Below are positions 27,452-34,958 of a stretch of 64,000 nt of DNA, piece after piece (positions within the stretch are counted from its first letter, which is position 1; each line of letters begins with the position of its first letter). This DNA is from Oceanospirillaceae bacterium (lineage in GTDB: Bacteria > Pseudomonadota > Gammaproteobacteria > Pseudomonadales > Balneatricaceae). The translations under genes and the position numbers were made by a program. The notes beneath the pieces were generated by a model. The model was given only the letters and a program-made list of their open reading frames with translations. It was not told where the DNA came from and did not search any database. The stretch spans positions 24,910 to 88,909 of the forward strand of contig JAHEDZ010000012.1 in NCBI GenBank assembly GCA_024640955.1, written 5' to 3'.

Positions 27452-27485
27452 GTTTTGTTTGTAAGACGACCGAACTCGAAAGCCC
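27260..27485 (+). repeat. Imperfect direct repeats bracketing the hairpin array
   Basis: Positions 27260-27300 (GTGGTCTTTTTGTTTGTTCA, then GACGGCCGGCC, TTGAGAACCC) and 27446-27485 (GTGGTCGTTTTGTTTGTAAG, then ACGACCGAAC, TCGAAAGCCC) align over about 40 bases. Both follow a GACCAC/GTGGTC stem, so hairpin plus tail is repeated as a unit about 186 bases apart. Confidence 0.65.
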
Positions 27486-27490
27486 ACCAC

Positions 27491-27697
27491 CTAAGAACAA
27501 CCGCACCAAACACCAAAAATTCTCACTCAACATTTGTACCGCAACCTCGTAACACCAATCTAGCTCAACACAAAAATCACAACAAGCAAGTCAGGTGATG
27601 CACTTCAGCAGCACCAACCTCGAATTCACAGCACTCAAACATAACTGGTCGAAGCTGGTAAACGAATTGGGGTTTACTCAGGACTAACGGCCTTGGT
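27491..27697. other. G-poor intergenic stretch after the hairpin array
   Basis: Positions 27491-27590 contain only eight G against 33 C on the plus strand, so a plus-strand transcript would be nearly unstructured. Near 27684-27709 arms CTAACG and CGTTAG form a weak hairpin overlapping the stop of the next gene. No gene is supported. Confidence 0.5.
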
Positions 27698-28018
27698 CTA
27701 AACGTCGTTAGGCAAGTTAGTAATCAACTGAGCATCCAAAATTGCGTGCTCTTCAATCATGTGCGCAAAGTGGTACTGCTGCGCTCTTGATACTTCGCGC
27801 ACCCCTAAATAGGACCCGTGATCGTGCTTTAACTCTTTAAAGCTACCTTGATTATCCCGGAGAAAGACGCGACGAGCCCCCAACCCATTCAGATGCTTGT
27901 TGAGCCGTGACAGCACGGTACTGACCAACTCCAGAACGGGTTGGGAGTAGAGATAGTTACTGTCCGCTAGAACAACGTGAGTATCGTTCGCGACAAACAG
28001 TGTGAAGCTGTAATACAT
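27698..28018 (-). CDS. Hypothetical protein, 106 aa
   Basis: A minus-strand ATG frame with protein-like composition that I do not assign to a family. It opens with a beta-rich segment (MYYSFTLFVANDTHVVLAD), continues with a helical part (PVLELVSTVLSRLNKHLNG) and ends with acidic and hydrophobic residues (EEHAILDAQLITNLPNDV). There is no signal peptide, membrane helix or cysteine. A weak AGG motif lies ten bases upstream. The shape, about 100 residues in a mixed alpha/beta pattern, suggests a small soluble cytoplasmic protein. It stands alone between the hairpin array and a lipoprotein gene. Confidence 0.6.
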   Translation of the reverse strand: MYYSFTLFVANDTHVVLADSNYLYSQPVLELVSTVLSRLNKHLNGLGARRVFLRDNQGSFKELKHDHGSYLGVREVSRAQQYHFAHMIEEHAILDAQLITNLPNDV

Positions 28019-28133
28019 CTGACTAACGCCTGATTAGGAGCCATACCCATGTATGGTCTGACCAGTTTACAGCAAAAATCGCGTCAGAGGGCGATTCATC
28101 TTTCCAAAGTACACAGCAAGACCTGAACCAGCG

Positions 28134-28403
28134 CTACTGACACACAAACTTAGATGTGTAGTTACCATCGTCACCTTGGAGTTTTGACTGGGGCGTCAAT
28201 CTCTTATCGCGAACCGTGCAGTGGTTAAGTGCATCAAGATAGACACTATTATCCTTCGGTGACTGCGTGGCATGGTTGTAGGTTAGACGATCGCCAGAGA
28301 CACGTTTTTCAATCCAATCACCCTGAGGTGGCTGCACCGCACTTCCAAAACAGCCGGATAAAAAAACGGTAAGTGAAACTGGGACGAGGTAATTGATCTG
28401 CAT
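28134..28403 (-). CDS. Small lipoprotein of unknown function
   Basis: An 89-residue protein starting MQINYLVPVSLTVFLSGC, a signal peptide with lipobox LSGC, so Cys18 should be lipidated. The mature part contains GDWIEKRVSGDRLTYNHA and two more cysteines (NHCTVRD and the final VCQ). ATG at 28403 follows a GGA motif; the earlier TTG in frame is less likely. I do not recognise the family and the neighbours give no hint of a partner. Confidence 0.65.
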   Translation of the reverse strand: MQINYLVPVSLTVFLSGCFGSAVQPPQGDWIEKRVSGDRLTYNHATQSPKDNSVYLDALNHCTVRDKRLTPQSKLQGDDGNYTSKFVCQ

Positions 28404-28464
28404 GATAGATTCCAAGGTTTTATCTCTGTTTTTAGAAGCCTACCCTGCGAGCCCTAAAAATCAA

Positions 28465-28998
28465 CTAGCCATCAACTGGGCTGATGGGAGTACTCAGCGT
28501 CAACTGATAGAGCGCCAAATCCAGCCAATTACCGAATTTGAATCCAACTTGGGGCAATGTACCGACTAACTCAAAACCGAGGGTCTCATGTAAACGACAG
28601 CTAGCTTCGTTATTCGAATCAATCGCTCCGATCATTGCGTGATAATCATCACGTTGAGCCTGCTCAATCAGAAGCTGCAGTATCGAATGTCCCAGACCCT
28701 TGCCGCGAAAAGCCTCAGCCACATAAACTGAATGCTCAACGGTATACTTGTACGCCGGGAAGTTTCGAAAAGAGCCATAGCTGCCAAAGGCTTGCAGCCT
28801 ACCATCACTGGACTCAAGACCAATGATCGGCCACTCACCCTGCGCCTTTGCTGCAAACCAGGTCTCAATTTGTTCCAAGCTGCGAGGCGAATAGTCATAA
28901 AGTGCTGTCGATGTAAGAATCGCGTGGTTAAAAATCTCCAGCACTTGTGCGCCTTGACACTCAAAGCTGCATCTAACAACACTTAGTTCTGGTTCCAA
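28465..28998 (-). CDS. GNAT-family N-acetyltransferase (phosphinothricin acetyltransferase-like)
   Basis: A 177-residue acetyl-CoA-dependent acetyltransferase. Features of the PAT/Bar-like branch: IFNHAILTSTALYDY near the N-terminus, then VEHSVYVAEAFRGKGLGHSIL with the acetyl-CoA loop RGKGLG, AMIGAIDSNNEASCRLHETLGFELVGTL, and GFKFGNWLDLALYQL. These enzymes acetylate small amines such as methionine sulfoximine or phosphinothricin; the true substrate is unknown. The start is a TTG at 28998 with GGAG seven bases upstream, as no suitable ATG exists near the N-terminus. Confidence 0.85.
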   Translation of the reverse strand: MEPELSVVRCSFECQGAQVLEIFNHAILTSTALYDYSPRSLEQIETWFAAKAQGEWPIIGLESSDGRLQAFGSYGSFRNFPAYKYTVEHSVYVAEAFRGKGLGHSILQLLIEQAQRDDYHAMIGAIDSNNEASCRLHETLGFELVGTLPQVGFKFGNWLDLALYQLTLSTPISPVDG

Positions 28999-29030
28999 TT
29001 CTCAACTCCAGTTAGCTCTCACCAGTTTAC

Positions 29031-29092
29031 GCTAGTCTGATAAGACCGAATTACATACACTGCGGTTGGACAACTTCGTTAATCAGACCAGC
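29031..29092. repeat. Inverted repeat upstream of the DUF1330 gene
   Basis: GCTAGTCTGATAAG (29031-29044) and the reverse complement of 29078-29092 (GCTGGTCTGATTAAC) match at 11 of 14 positions, about 48 bases apart. They lie in the divergent gap between the acetyltransferase and DUF1330 genes and could be operator half-sites. Confidence 0.4.
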
Positions 29093-29105
29093 AGAGAGCC
29101 CGAGT

Positions 29106-29414
29106 ATGACAAAAGGTTACTGGATTGCCCACGTAGATATATCGGATCCCGACGGCTATAAGCGTTACCAGGCAGCCAATGCCGAACCCTTTGCGAAATA
29201 TGGCGCGAAATTTCTTTCCCGAGCCAACGACAACGAAGTGGTCGAAGGAAGTTTTCGCTCTCGACATGTAATCATTGAATTTCCCAGCTACCAGGCTGCG
29301 CTAGAGTGCTATCACTGCGAAGGGTATCAACATGCCAAATCGCTGCGCTCAGAAGCAGGTATAGCGGATCTTATAATTGTTGAAGGCTACGATGGCACCC
29401 AGCCAGGTGAGTAG
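29106..29414 (+). CDS. DUF1330 family protein
   Basis: A 102-residue ferredoxin-fold (dimeric alpha/beta barrel) protein of the DUF1330 family: YWIAHVDISDPDGYKRYQAAN at the start, YGAKFLSR, VIIEFPSYQAALECYHCEGYQ and the tail ADLIIVEGYDG. Members are often found beside catabolic enzymes, but no reaction is established. It heads a three-gene plus-strand unit with the SDR and amidohydrolase genes, 23 bases before the former, so a role in the same sugar-acid pathway is plausible. Confidence 0.85.
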   Translation: MTKGYWIAHVDISDPDGYKRYQAANAEPFAKYGAKFLSRANDNEVVEGSFRSRHVIIEFPSYQAALECYHCEGYQHAKSLRSEAGIADLIIVEGYDGTQPGE

Positions 29415-29437
29415 CTGCGCGACCTCAAGGAACAACT

Positions 29438-30163
29438 GTGACTAAAACACTCATCATCAGTGGCGCCTCATCCGGCATCGGCCTCGCAACTGCTAAGCAT
29501 TTTGAGGCTGCCGGTTACCGGGTGTTCAACCTAGACATTCAGAAGGGCGAAGTTGGCGAGACGCTGGTCTGCGATATGCGCAACCACCAAGCGGTGATTG
29601 ATGCAGTGGCACAGGTTGCGGCCCAAGGCTCGATCGACCTCATGGTTTCAAACGCGGGCCGACATCTCTCTGCTAATGTTGAAAATACTTCTGAAGAGGA
29701 CTTTGTAAGCCTATTCGAACTGAATGTTAAAGGGGCATTTTCGCTAACTCAGGCAGTAATTCCACATATGAAGGCCGCTGAAAAAGGGGTAATCATCTAC
29801 ATCGGATCTGACCAGTCTACGGTTGCTAAACCAAACTCCTGCGCCTACAACCTGAGCAAACACGCGCTCGCCTCACTAGCGAAAACTACCGCACTCGATT
29901 ACGCCCAGTTCGGCATACGCTCCAACCTAGTCTGCCCAGGTACAATTGACACTCCGCTGTACCAAAAAGCGATAGCTGCGTATTGCGAGCGCTCAGGCGC
30001 AAACCTAGCTGATATACATGCGGAGGAGGCGGCGCTGCAACCTATCGGGCGTATTGGTAGACCCGAGGAGGTCGCGGCGATGGTGGCCTACCTAGCCAGT
30101 GATGAAGCGGGTTTTGTGACCGGCGGTAGCTTTGCGATCGACGGCGGGTACACCGTCGGTTAA
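29438..30163 (+). CDS. Short-chain dehydrogenase/reductase
   Basis: NAD(P)-dependent SDR oxidoreductase (241 aa). Cofactor motif SGASSGIG (8-15), D at the end of the second strand (NLDIQ, favouring NAD), VSNAG, the catalytic Ser (IYIGSDQS) and YxxxK as AYNLSKHA. The C-terminus ends with the family's FVTGGSFAIDGGYTVG. The start is GTG at 29438 with AAGGAA upstream. Its place next to a lactonase-like amidohydrolase suggests oxidation of a sugar or of a 2-keto-3-deoxy sugar acid, as in the fucose and rhamnose oxidative routes. The substrate is inferred. Confidence 0.85.
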   Translation: MTKTLIISGASSGIGLATAKHFEAAGYRVFNLDIQKGEVGETLVCDMRNHQAVIDAVAQVAAQGSIDLMVSNAGRHLSANVENTSEEDFVSLFELNVKGAFSLTQAVIPHMKAAEKGVIIYIGSDQSTVAKPNSCAYNLSKHALASLAKTTALDYAQFGIRSNLVCPGTIDTPLYQKAIAAYCERSGANLADIHAEEAALQPIGRIGRPEEVAAMVAYLASDEAGFVTGGSFAIDGGYTVG

Positions 30164-30165
30164 GC

Positions 30166-31029
30166 ATGCAAATTATCGACCCACACCTGCATCTTTTTGA
30201 TCTGTCCTTGGGCCAATACAACTGGCTTAGGGCAGAGAACCCGCCCGCCTGGCCGGATAAATCAAAAATCTGCAAAAACTTTAATGAGAGTAATCTGGTG
30301 CTGGGCCTAGACCTTGAGCTCGCCGGGTATGTGCATCTCGAAGCCGGTTTTGATAACCAAGCCTCGTGGCGAGAGGTCGATTGGCTCGAACAGCAGGCTG
30401 GCCTGCCACTGCGCACTGTGGCGCACCTAGATCTCTCACTTCACCCTGGGGCATTCGCCGATGGTTTGGAACAGCTTAAGCAGCGAAACTCAGTTATTGG
30501 AGTGCGTCACATCTTTGATGACGACTTAGACGCGCTATTCAACCACCCAAACAGGCTCCAAAACCTAACTTTGCTAGCGGCTGAAAATTTGCATTTTGAG
30601 TTGCAGTTTAAAACGCAGAATGCAAATTACTGCAAAGAGATTGCTCAAATGATCGCCGCTCTTCCAGAGCTCAATTTTGTACTCAACCATGCAGGATTCT
30701 GCTCTACGGACCCTAAAAACGCTGGATATGCAGCAAGCATGACAGGCTTAATGGAGTTGGCTCAACTACCAAATCTGAACATAAAATCTTCAGGATTTGA
30801 GATGATTAACCGTGTCTTTAATCCTGTCGCGGTGGCACGCTTAACCGGGGCCCTATGCGAAATGTTCGGGAATAACCGCGTGATGCTGGCATCAAACTTC
30901 CCGCTGATCACACTGAGCATGAGTTACAGCGACTACTGGGCTCGAATGGTTGAGGCGCTGCAGGCAGAAAATCTTCCTGTCGAGCGCCTCGTTTACAAGA
31001 ATGCGAAGCAGATATACCACTTCGACTAG
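30166..31029 (+). CDS. Amidohydrolase-family lactonase-like hydrolase (COG3618 type)
   Basis: A 287-residue metal-dependent TIM-barrel hydrolase. It begins IDPHLHLFDL with the HxH metal motif, later VGVRHIF-type (VIGVRHIFDDD) and FVLNHAGF with the barrel His, and ends with NRVMLASNFPL, where the usual GSDxP aspartate position reads ASNFP. Relatives include L-fuconolactonase and L-rhamnono-lactonase, which open sugar lactones made by an SDR dehydrogenase. It starts two bases after the SDR stop with no ribosome binding site of its own, so it is coupled. The substitution in the Asp motif is a reason for caution about activity. Confidence 0.78.
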   Translation: MQIIDPHLHLFDLSLGQYNWLRAENPPAWPDKSKICKNFNESNLVLGLDLELAGYVHLEAGFDNQASWREVDWLEQQAGLPLRTVAHLDLSLHPGAFADGLEQLKQRNSVIGVRHIFDDDLDALFNHPNRLQNLTLLAAENLHFELQFKTQNANYCKEIAQMIAALPELNFVLNHAGFCSTDPKNAGYAASMTGLMELAQLPNLNIKSSGFEMINRVFNPVAVARLTGALCEMFGNNRVMLASNFPLITLSMSYSDYWARMVEALQAENLPVERLVYKNAKQIYHFD

Positions 31030-31042
31030 CTGTTATTGACGG

Positions 31043-32218
31043 TTATTTCACCGTCACATTGGGTGAGCGCTTACAGATCTCATCATTGAGTTCGATACCG
31101 ATACCCGGCAGATCCGGCACTTGGAAACGGCCATTCACCGGTTGGTAGTCCTGAATACAGAGCTCACGGTTCCACGCTTTAATTGCATAGGTGTGATGCT
31201 CGTGAATCAGGAAGTTAGGAATCGCTGCCTCGAGCTGCAGTGACGCTGCTGTTGCAACGGGCCCACCACAGACGTGTGCCTGAATGCGGATATCGTAGAC
31301 ATCAGCGTAGTCACACACTTTCTTCGCCTCAGTAAAACCACCACAGAGGCCGACATCAGGCTGCAGCACATCAATCGACTGATCTTCAAAGTACTGGCGT
31401 ACATCCCAACGATGGTAGAGTCGCTCACCACCCGCAATCGGTACATTCACACCCTCAGAGACCTTCTTGTGTACTTTAGAGTTAAGGTAGTTCACGGGCT
31501 CTTCGTACATCATGCAGCCAACCTCTTCGATCACACGCCCCATTTGGATGGCCGATGCCGCGCCCATGAGTGAATGGGATTCGAAAATAATGTCGACCTC
31601 ATCACCCACCTCCGCGCGGATAGCACGCAGACGGTCACCAAAGAGTTTCATCTGAGCTGGGGTGAACAGTTTAGTGCGATCGAAGCTTGAGTCACCGTTG
31701 GCGTCGTACACAATCGGGTCAACCTTAACTGCGTCATAGCCTTCTGCCATCGCCTTTGCTGCCGCACGCGCATAATCCGCCGGCGTCAGCATCTTGGTGC
31801 AATCTTTGTCCCAATCGAACTGCAACTGACTAGCGTAAGTGCGCAGATTATCGTTGGTTTTACCGCCCAGTAGCTGATAAACAGGTAAGCCTAGCGCCTT
31901 GCCTTTGATATCCCAGAGCGCTGTATCAATCGCACTCATAGCCGCATAGAGCACAGGTCCTCCGCCGAGCCCCCAGAAACTTTCACGCAACATACGGGAC
32001 CAGAGCAGTTCGGTTTTGAATGGATCAACGCCTATCAGTACCGCTTCGGTGATCTCTTTGATCATTGCCGCTGCAGCACTGTGTCCCCAGTCGTAAGCTA
32101 AGCCCGCTTCACCGATGCCGTGAATACCTTCATCGGTATGCACCCGCACAAACACCGGGTTCCAGGGTGGGCGCTCCGGGCAGTGGATATCAAAAATCTC
32201 TACGTGGGTAACTTTCAT
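31043..32218 (-). CDS. Enolase-superfamily sugar-acid dehydratase (mandelate racemase type)
   Basis: A 391-residue enolase-superfamily enzyme with an N-terminal capping domain and a TIM barrel. Visible active-site elements: AVKVDP on the second strand, metal ligands in FESHSLM, MYEEPV and GGERLYHR, then LQPDVGLCGG and the catalytic His in IQAHVCGG. The overall look is of galactonate-dehydratase-like members that turn an aldonate into a 2-keto-3-deoxy acid. It is the last gene of a minus-strand set (MFS transporter, class II aldolase, dehydratase) and converges with the lactonase gene by 13 bases. The exact sugar acid cannot be named. Confidence 0.82.
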   Translation of the reverse strand: MKVTHVEIFDIHCPERPPWNPVFVRVHTDEGIHGIGEAGLAYDWGHSAAAAMIKEITEAVLIGVDPFKTELLWSRMLRESFWGLGGGPVLYAAMSAIDTALWDIKGKALGLPVYQLLGGKTNDNLRTYASQLQFDWDKDCTKMLTPADYARAAAKAMAEGYDAVKVDPIVYDANGDSSFDRTKLFTPAQMKLFGDRLRAIRAEVGDEVDIIFESHSLMGAASAIQMGRVIEEVGCMMYEEPVNYLNSKVHKKVSEGVNVPIAGGERLYHRWDVRQYFEDQSIDVLQPDVGLCGGFTEAKKVCDYADVYDIRIQAHVCGGPVATAASLQLEAAIPNFLIHEHHTYAIKAWNRELCIQDYQPVNGRFQVPDLPGIGIELNDEICKRSPNVTVK

Positions 32219-32248
32219 AATCTAAGTAGCTCTCGTTTAGACGAAGAA

Positions 32249-33019
32249 TTAACTATCAAAATCTGGGTAGGCCTGCTTCACGCGGCGCAGCATCGCTGGC
32301 CAAGACTTCTGCCCTCCAGTAACACCTGTGTGCACCACATTAGCCTGAGCTTTAATGCCATCGATAACCGCTTGAGGGACCGTAATAACGCCATCGCTGC
32401 GGTGCTGCATCTTCACCTGCACTTCGCAGGCACGAATCAGGTCATACATGTGCATGAAGGCATCACCAATGGTTTTACCCATGGTCAGCGCACCGTGGTT
32501 ACGCAGCATAAAGAAATTGGCACTTCCCAAATCCTGCTGCAGACGCAGCTCCTCATCAGGGTTTACCGCTAACCCCTCATATTCGTGATAGGCGATACTT
32601 GCCAACGCAAAGGCGGAGTACTGACTTAGGGGTAGCAGACCCTCTTTTAGACTCGCTACAGCAATGAGGTCGGGGTGATGCAGATGGAATGCGCACTGAT
32701 CCTCGTGACGCGCTGTATGAACTGCGCTATGAATGGTGTAGCCCGCCGGGTTAATCTCAAACGGAAAGTCCGGATCGATCTTATTACCCTCGATATCAAT
32801 CTTGACCAGATTGGACGCCGTCACCTCATCAAAGCGCAGACCAAAGGGGTTGATCAGCAGATGTTCGGTATCTGGAATACGCGCAGAGACGTGGGTGTAG
32901 ATAAGATCATCCCAGCCCATCAAAACGATTAGGCGGTAAGCGGCAGCCAAATCTATTCGCGCGCGCCACTCAGTTTCCGAGACCTGCCCACGCAGATCAA
33001 CTTGAGGAATCTCGTACAT
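32249..33019 (-). CDS. Class II aldolase/adducin family protein
   Basis: A 256-residue class II aldolase-fold enzyme. Zinc-binding and fold motifs: DLIYTHVSARIP, FLHHPDLIAVASL-type (CAFHLHHPDLIAVAS) and MLRNHGALTMGKTI with the third metal His. The proton-donor region differs from fuculose aldolase, and this subgroup (FucA-like domain proteins near oxidative sugar-acid genes) often has unknown substrates. ATG at 33019 follows GAGAAG; the in-frame TTG at 33031 is that site itself. It may cleave or decarboxylate the product of the neighbouring dehydratase. Confidence 0.83.
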   Translation of the reverse strand: MYEIPQVDLRGQVSETEWRARIDLAAAYRLIVLMGWDDLIYTHVSARIPDTEHLLINPFGLRFDEVTASNLVKIDIEGNKIDPDFPFEINPAGYTIHSAVHTARHEDQCAFHLHHPDLIAVASLKEGLLPLSQYSAFALASIAYHEYEGLAVNPDEELRLQQDLGSANFFMLRNHGALTMGKTIGDAFMHMYDLIRACEVQVKMQHRSDGVITVPQAVIDGIKAQANVVHTGVTGGQKSWPAMLRRVKQAYPDFDS

Positions 33020-33053
33020 AGTTCTTCTCAAATATTACGTGGCGACCAGTTTA

Positions 33054-34259
33054 TCACGCCTGACTAGTCGCTTCAGGTTCAGCAGGCGTCGTAACCTTCA
33101 GGCGCAGAGCAAGCAGAGCTACTACTGCCAACATCAGTGTTAGCACCAAAATAAACAGCGGAATCGACTCAAAGCTTGTAGCCGAGGCTATTACGCCAGC
33201 GAGTGGCGGTAGTACAAGCATACCCAGACCAGCAAAGGCTACCTGCATGCCAACCACCCGGCTAACGAACTTCTTCTCCACTCTACGATCCGTTGTACTG
33301 ATCAGTGCCGGGAAGATTGGAGCGTAAGCGAAGCCTAGAATAGCGAGCGCATAAACACCACCCGGTCCAGGGATGCCTAGTGCGAAAAGGACAGCACCGA
33401 CCAGGCTCAACACTACACCGGCAAAGGTCAATTGCTTGGCACTAAAACGCCCCGCAAAAACGCCTGCAACAACCCGTCCAACGGTAAACGATCCCCAGTA
33501 AATACTAACCCAGAAGCCTGCCTGTACGGTATCAACGCCGCGCCCCTCGGTGAGCAACGTAAACGCCCAAAGCCCTGCCGCCATCTCTGCACCGACATAA
33601 AAGAAGAAAGAGAGTGTACCAAACCAAGTTCCAGGCTGTTTGATAGTCTCAACCAGAGTTGGCCCCACAGTGCGCTCGTGCTCTGGCTTCTTATGCTGAG
33701 GCGGCTCCCATAGCCCACGGAAATAGATAAAGGCGACGAGCATTAGCAGTACGAGAATCAGTACGACAATATACCCCGGGCGCCAAAGCCCTAGGTGAAC
33801 CAGCGAAGCGGTCATAATCAGCGGACCGACTGTGACACCGATGCCAAAGCTGGCGTGCAACCACTGCATGATGCGTTCAGAGTAGTGCTCATCAACGTAA
33901 GCGTTAAGGCCCGCATCGATACCACCGCCACCCAGTCCGGCGACAAAGGCGCAGAGCGGCAGCGTCCAACCATAGGGCGTTGCGACAAACAGAATGAGAC
34001 TAATTGCGGTGAGGATAGAGCTACCAATCAATAACCCAGCGATTCCAAAACGCTCCATCGCTGAGCCAGCCATAAACGACGAGCTGGTATAACCAAGTGT
34101 GCCTCCAATCAAAAGCGTACCCAATGACTCAATTGACCAACCAAACTCGCGGCTCATGGTTGGCCATGCGATGCTTAACAAGGCATCCGGCAGACCGAGG
34201 AAGATAAAGGCAACATAGCAGAGTGCCAGGAGTAGAACGGGGCGTGCTGCAGCACTCAT
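33054..34259 (-). CDS. MFS transporter
   Basis: Major facilitator superfamily permease (401 aa) with about twelve hydrophobic helices. Loop motifs include AMERFGIAG after helix 2 and the G-rich AGLGGGGIDAGLNAYVDEHYSE in helices 4-5, reminiscent of sugar porters of the fucose permease branch. It is probably the importer for the sugar or sugar acid degraded by the neighbouring enzymes; the first gene of that minus-strand unit. The stop lies 35 bases before the aldolase start. Confidence 0.87.
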   Translation of the reverse strand: MSAAARPVLLLALCYVAFIFLGLPDALLSIAWPTMSREFGWSIESLGTLLIGGTLGYTSSSFMAGSAMERFGIAGLLIGSSILTAISLILFVATPYGWTLPLCAFVAGLGGGGIDAGLNAYVDEHYSERIMQWLHASFGIGVTVGPLIMTASLVHLGLWRPGYIVVLILVLLMLVAFIYFRGLWEPPQHKKPEHERTVGPTLVETIKQPGTWFGTLSFFFYVGAEMAAGLWAFTLLTEGRGVDTVQAGFWVSIYWGSFTVGRVVAGVFAGRFSAKQLTFAGVVLSLVGAVLFALGIPGPGGVYALAILGFAYAPIFPALISTTDRRVEKKFVSRVVGMQVAFAGLGMLVLPPLAGVIASATSFESIPLFILVLTLMLAVVALLALRLKVTTPAEPEATSQA

Positions 34260-34414
34260 AAAAGGTACTCAAATCAGGCGTGAAAGCGCCAAAGCTACGC
34301 CCCACTCCCTGAGCTGTCAATCGCTGCAAAGCACTGGCGCTGGGCCGGCGAATGTTTCAGACTAGGCGCAATCATGAACTCTGAAATCTTATCTCTGAAA
34401 TCTGGAGCGCCCAA

Positions 34415-34864
34415 ATGGCCAAAATTCTTCTGATGCACGGCATCAACCACGCTATGTTTGGTAAACGTGACCCGAAACACTACGGTACCTTTACGCTACA
34501 AGATATCGAGACTGCGGCAGCCGAGTGGGCCTCTGAACTGGGCTGCGAACTGGAGTGCTACCAAACCGATATCGAGGGCGAATTTGCTCGCAAGATTCAT
34601 GAAGCCTTTCTTGGAGATATCGATGCAATCGTTGCTAACGCAGGCGCTTGGACTCATTACAGCTATGGCCTTGCGGATGCCTTTGCCATCTTTAAGGATA
34701 AGGGGCCAATCGTTGAGTGCCACATGTCCAATGTGCACGCGCGTGAAGAGTGGCGCCACAAGTCGGTATTATCGCATGTCGTGAATGGCCAGATCTCGGG
34801 CTTCGGACTTACCACCTACAAACTGGGCCTAACCGCAGCCGCAGATCTGATCAAATCCAAATGA
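34415..34864 (+). CDS. Type II 3-dehydroquinate dehydratase-like protein
   Basis: A 149-residue flavodoxin-fold protein of the AroQ family. Family motifs are recognisable: GKRDPKHYG (usual LGxREPxxYG, with the catalytic Arg and Tyr kept), VANAGAWTHYS (usual INAGAYTHTS), ECHMSNVHAREEWR with the catalytic His, and ISGFGLTTYKLGL. The opening differs: MHGINHAMFG replaces the normal LNGPNLNLLG, and QTDIEGE replaces QSNxEGE. It may be a catabolic dehydroquinase or a paralogue acting on a sugar acid from the adjacent cluster. CTGGAG precedes the ATG. Confidence 0.8.
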   Translation: MAKILLMHGINHAMFGKRDPKHYGTFTLQDIETAAAEWASELGCELECYQTDIEGEFARKIHEAFLGDIDAIVANAGAWTHYSYGLADAFAIFKDKGPIVECHMSNVHAREEWRHKSVLSHVVNGQISGFGLTTYKLGLTAAADLIKSK

Positions 34865-34917
34865 TGTAACGGCAGTATGAATCGATCCCCTGAATTTGCT
34901 GGAATTTTCAAAGAAGT

Positions 34918-34944
34918 GGGTGTAAAACGTAAAGTGTTACACCC
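34918..34944. repeat. Inverted repeat upstream of the cyclic-nucleotide-domain gene
   Basis: Perfect eight-base arms GGGTGTAA and TTACACCC are separated by eleven bases and end 14 bases before the next start codon. Without a T run it looks like an operator or a leader hairpin rather than a terminator. Confidence 0.6.
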
Positions 34945-34958
34945 AATATGAGCCGACA

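Noticed and set aside
27221-27598. Long overlapping open frames through the hairpin array on both strands
   Set aside because: They arise from the GC-rich palindromes; the translated residues show no fold-like pattern and several frames are open at once.
27684-27716. Sequence resembling an integron attC site (GCCTAAC and GTTAGTC on the minus strand)
   Set aside because: Only about 32 bases long, the second core does not match the consensus, and there is no integrase or cassette structure.
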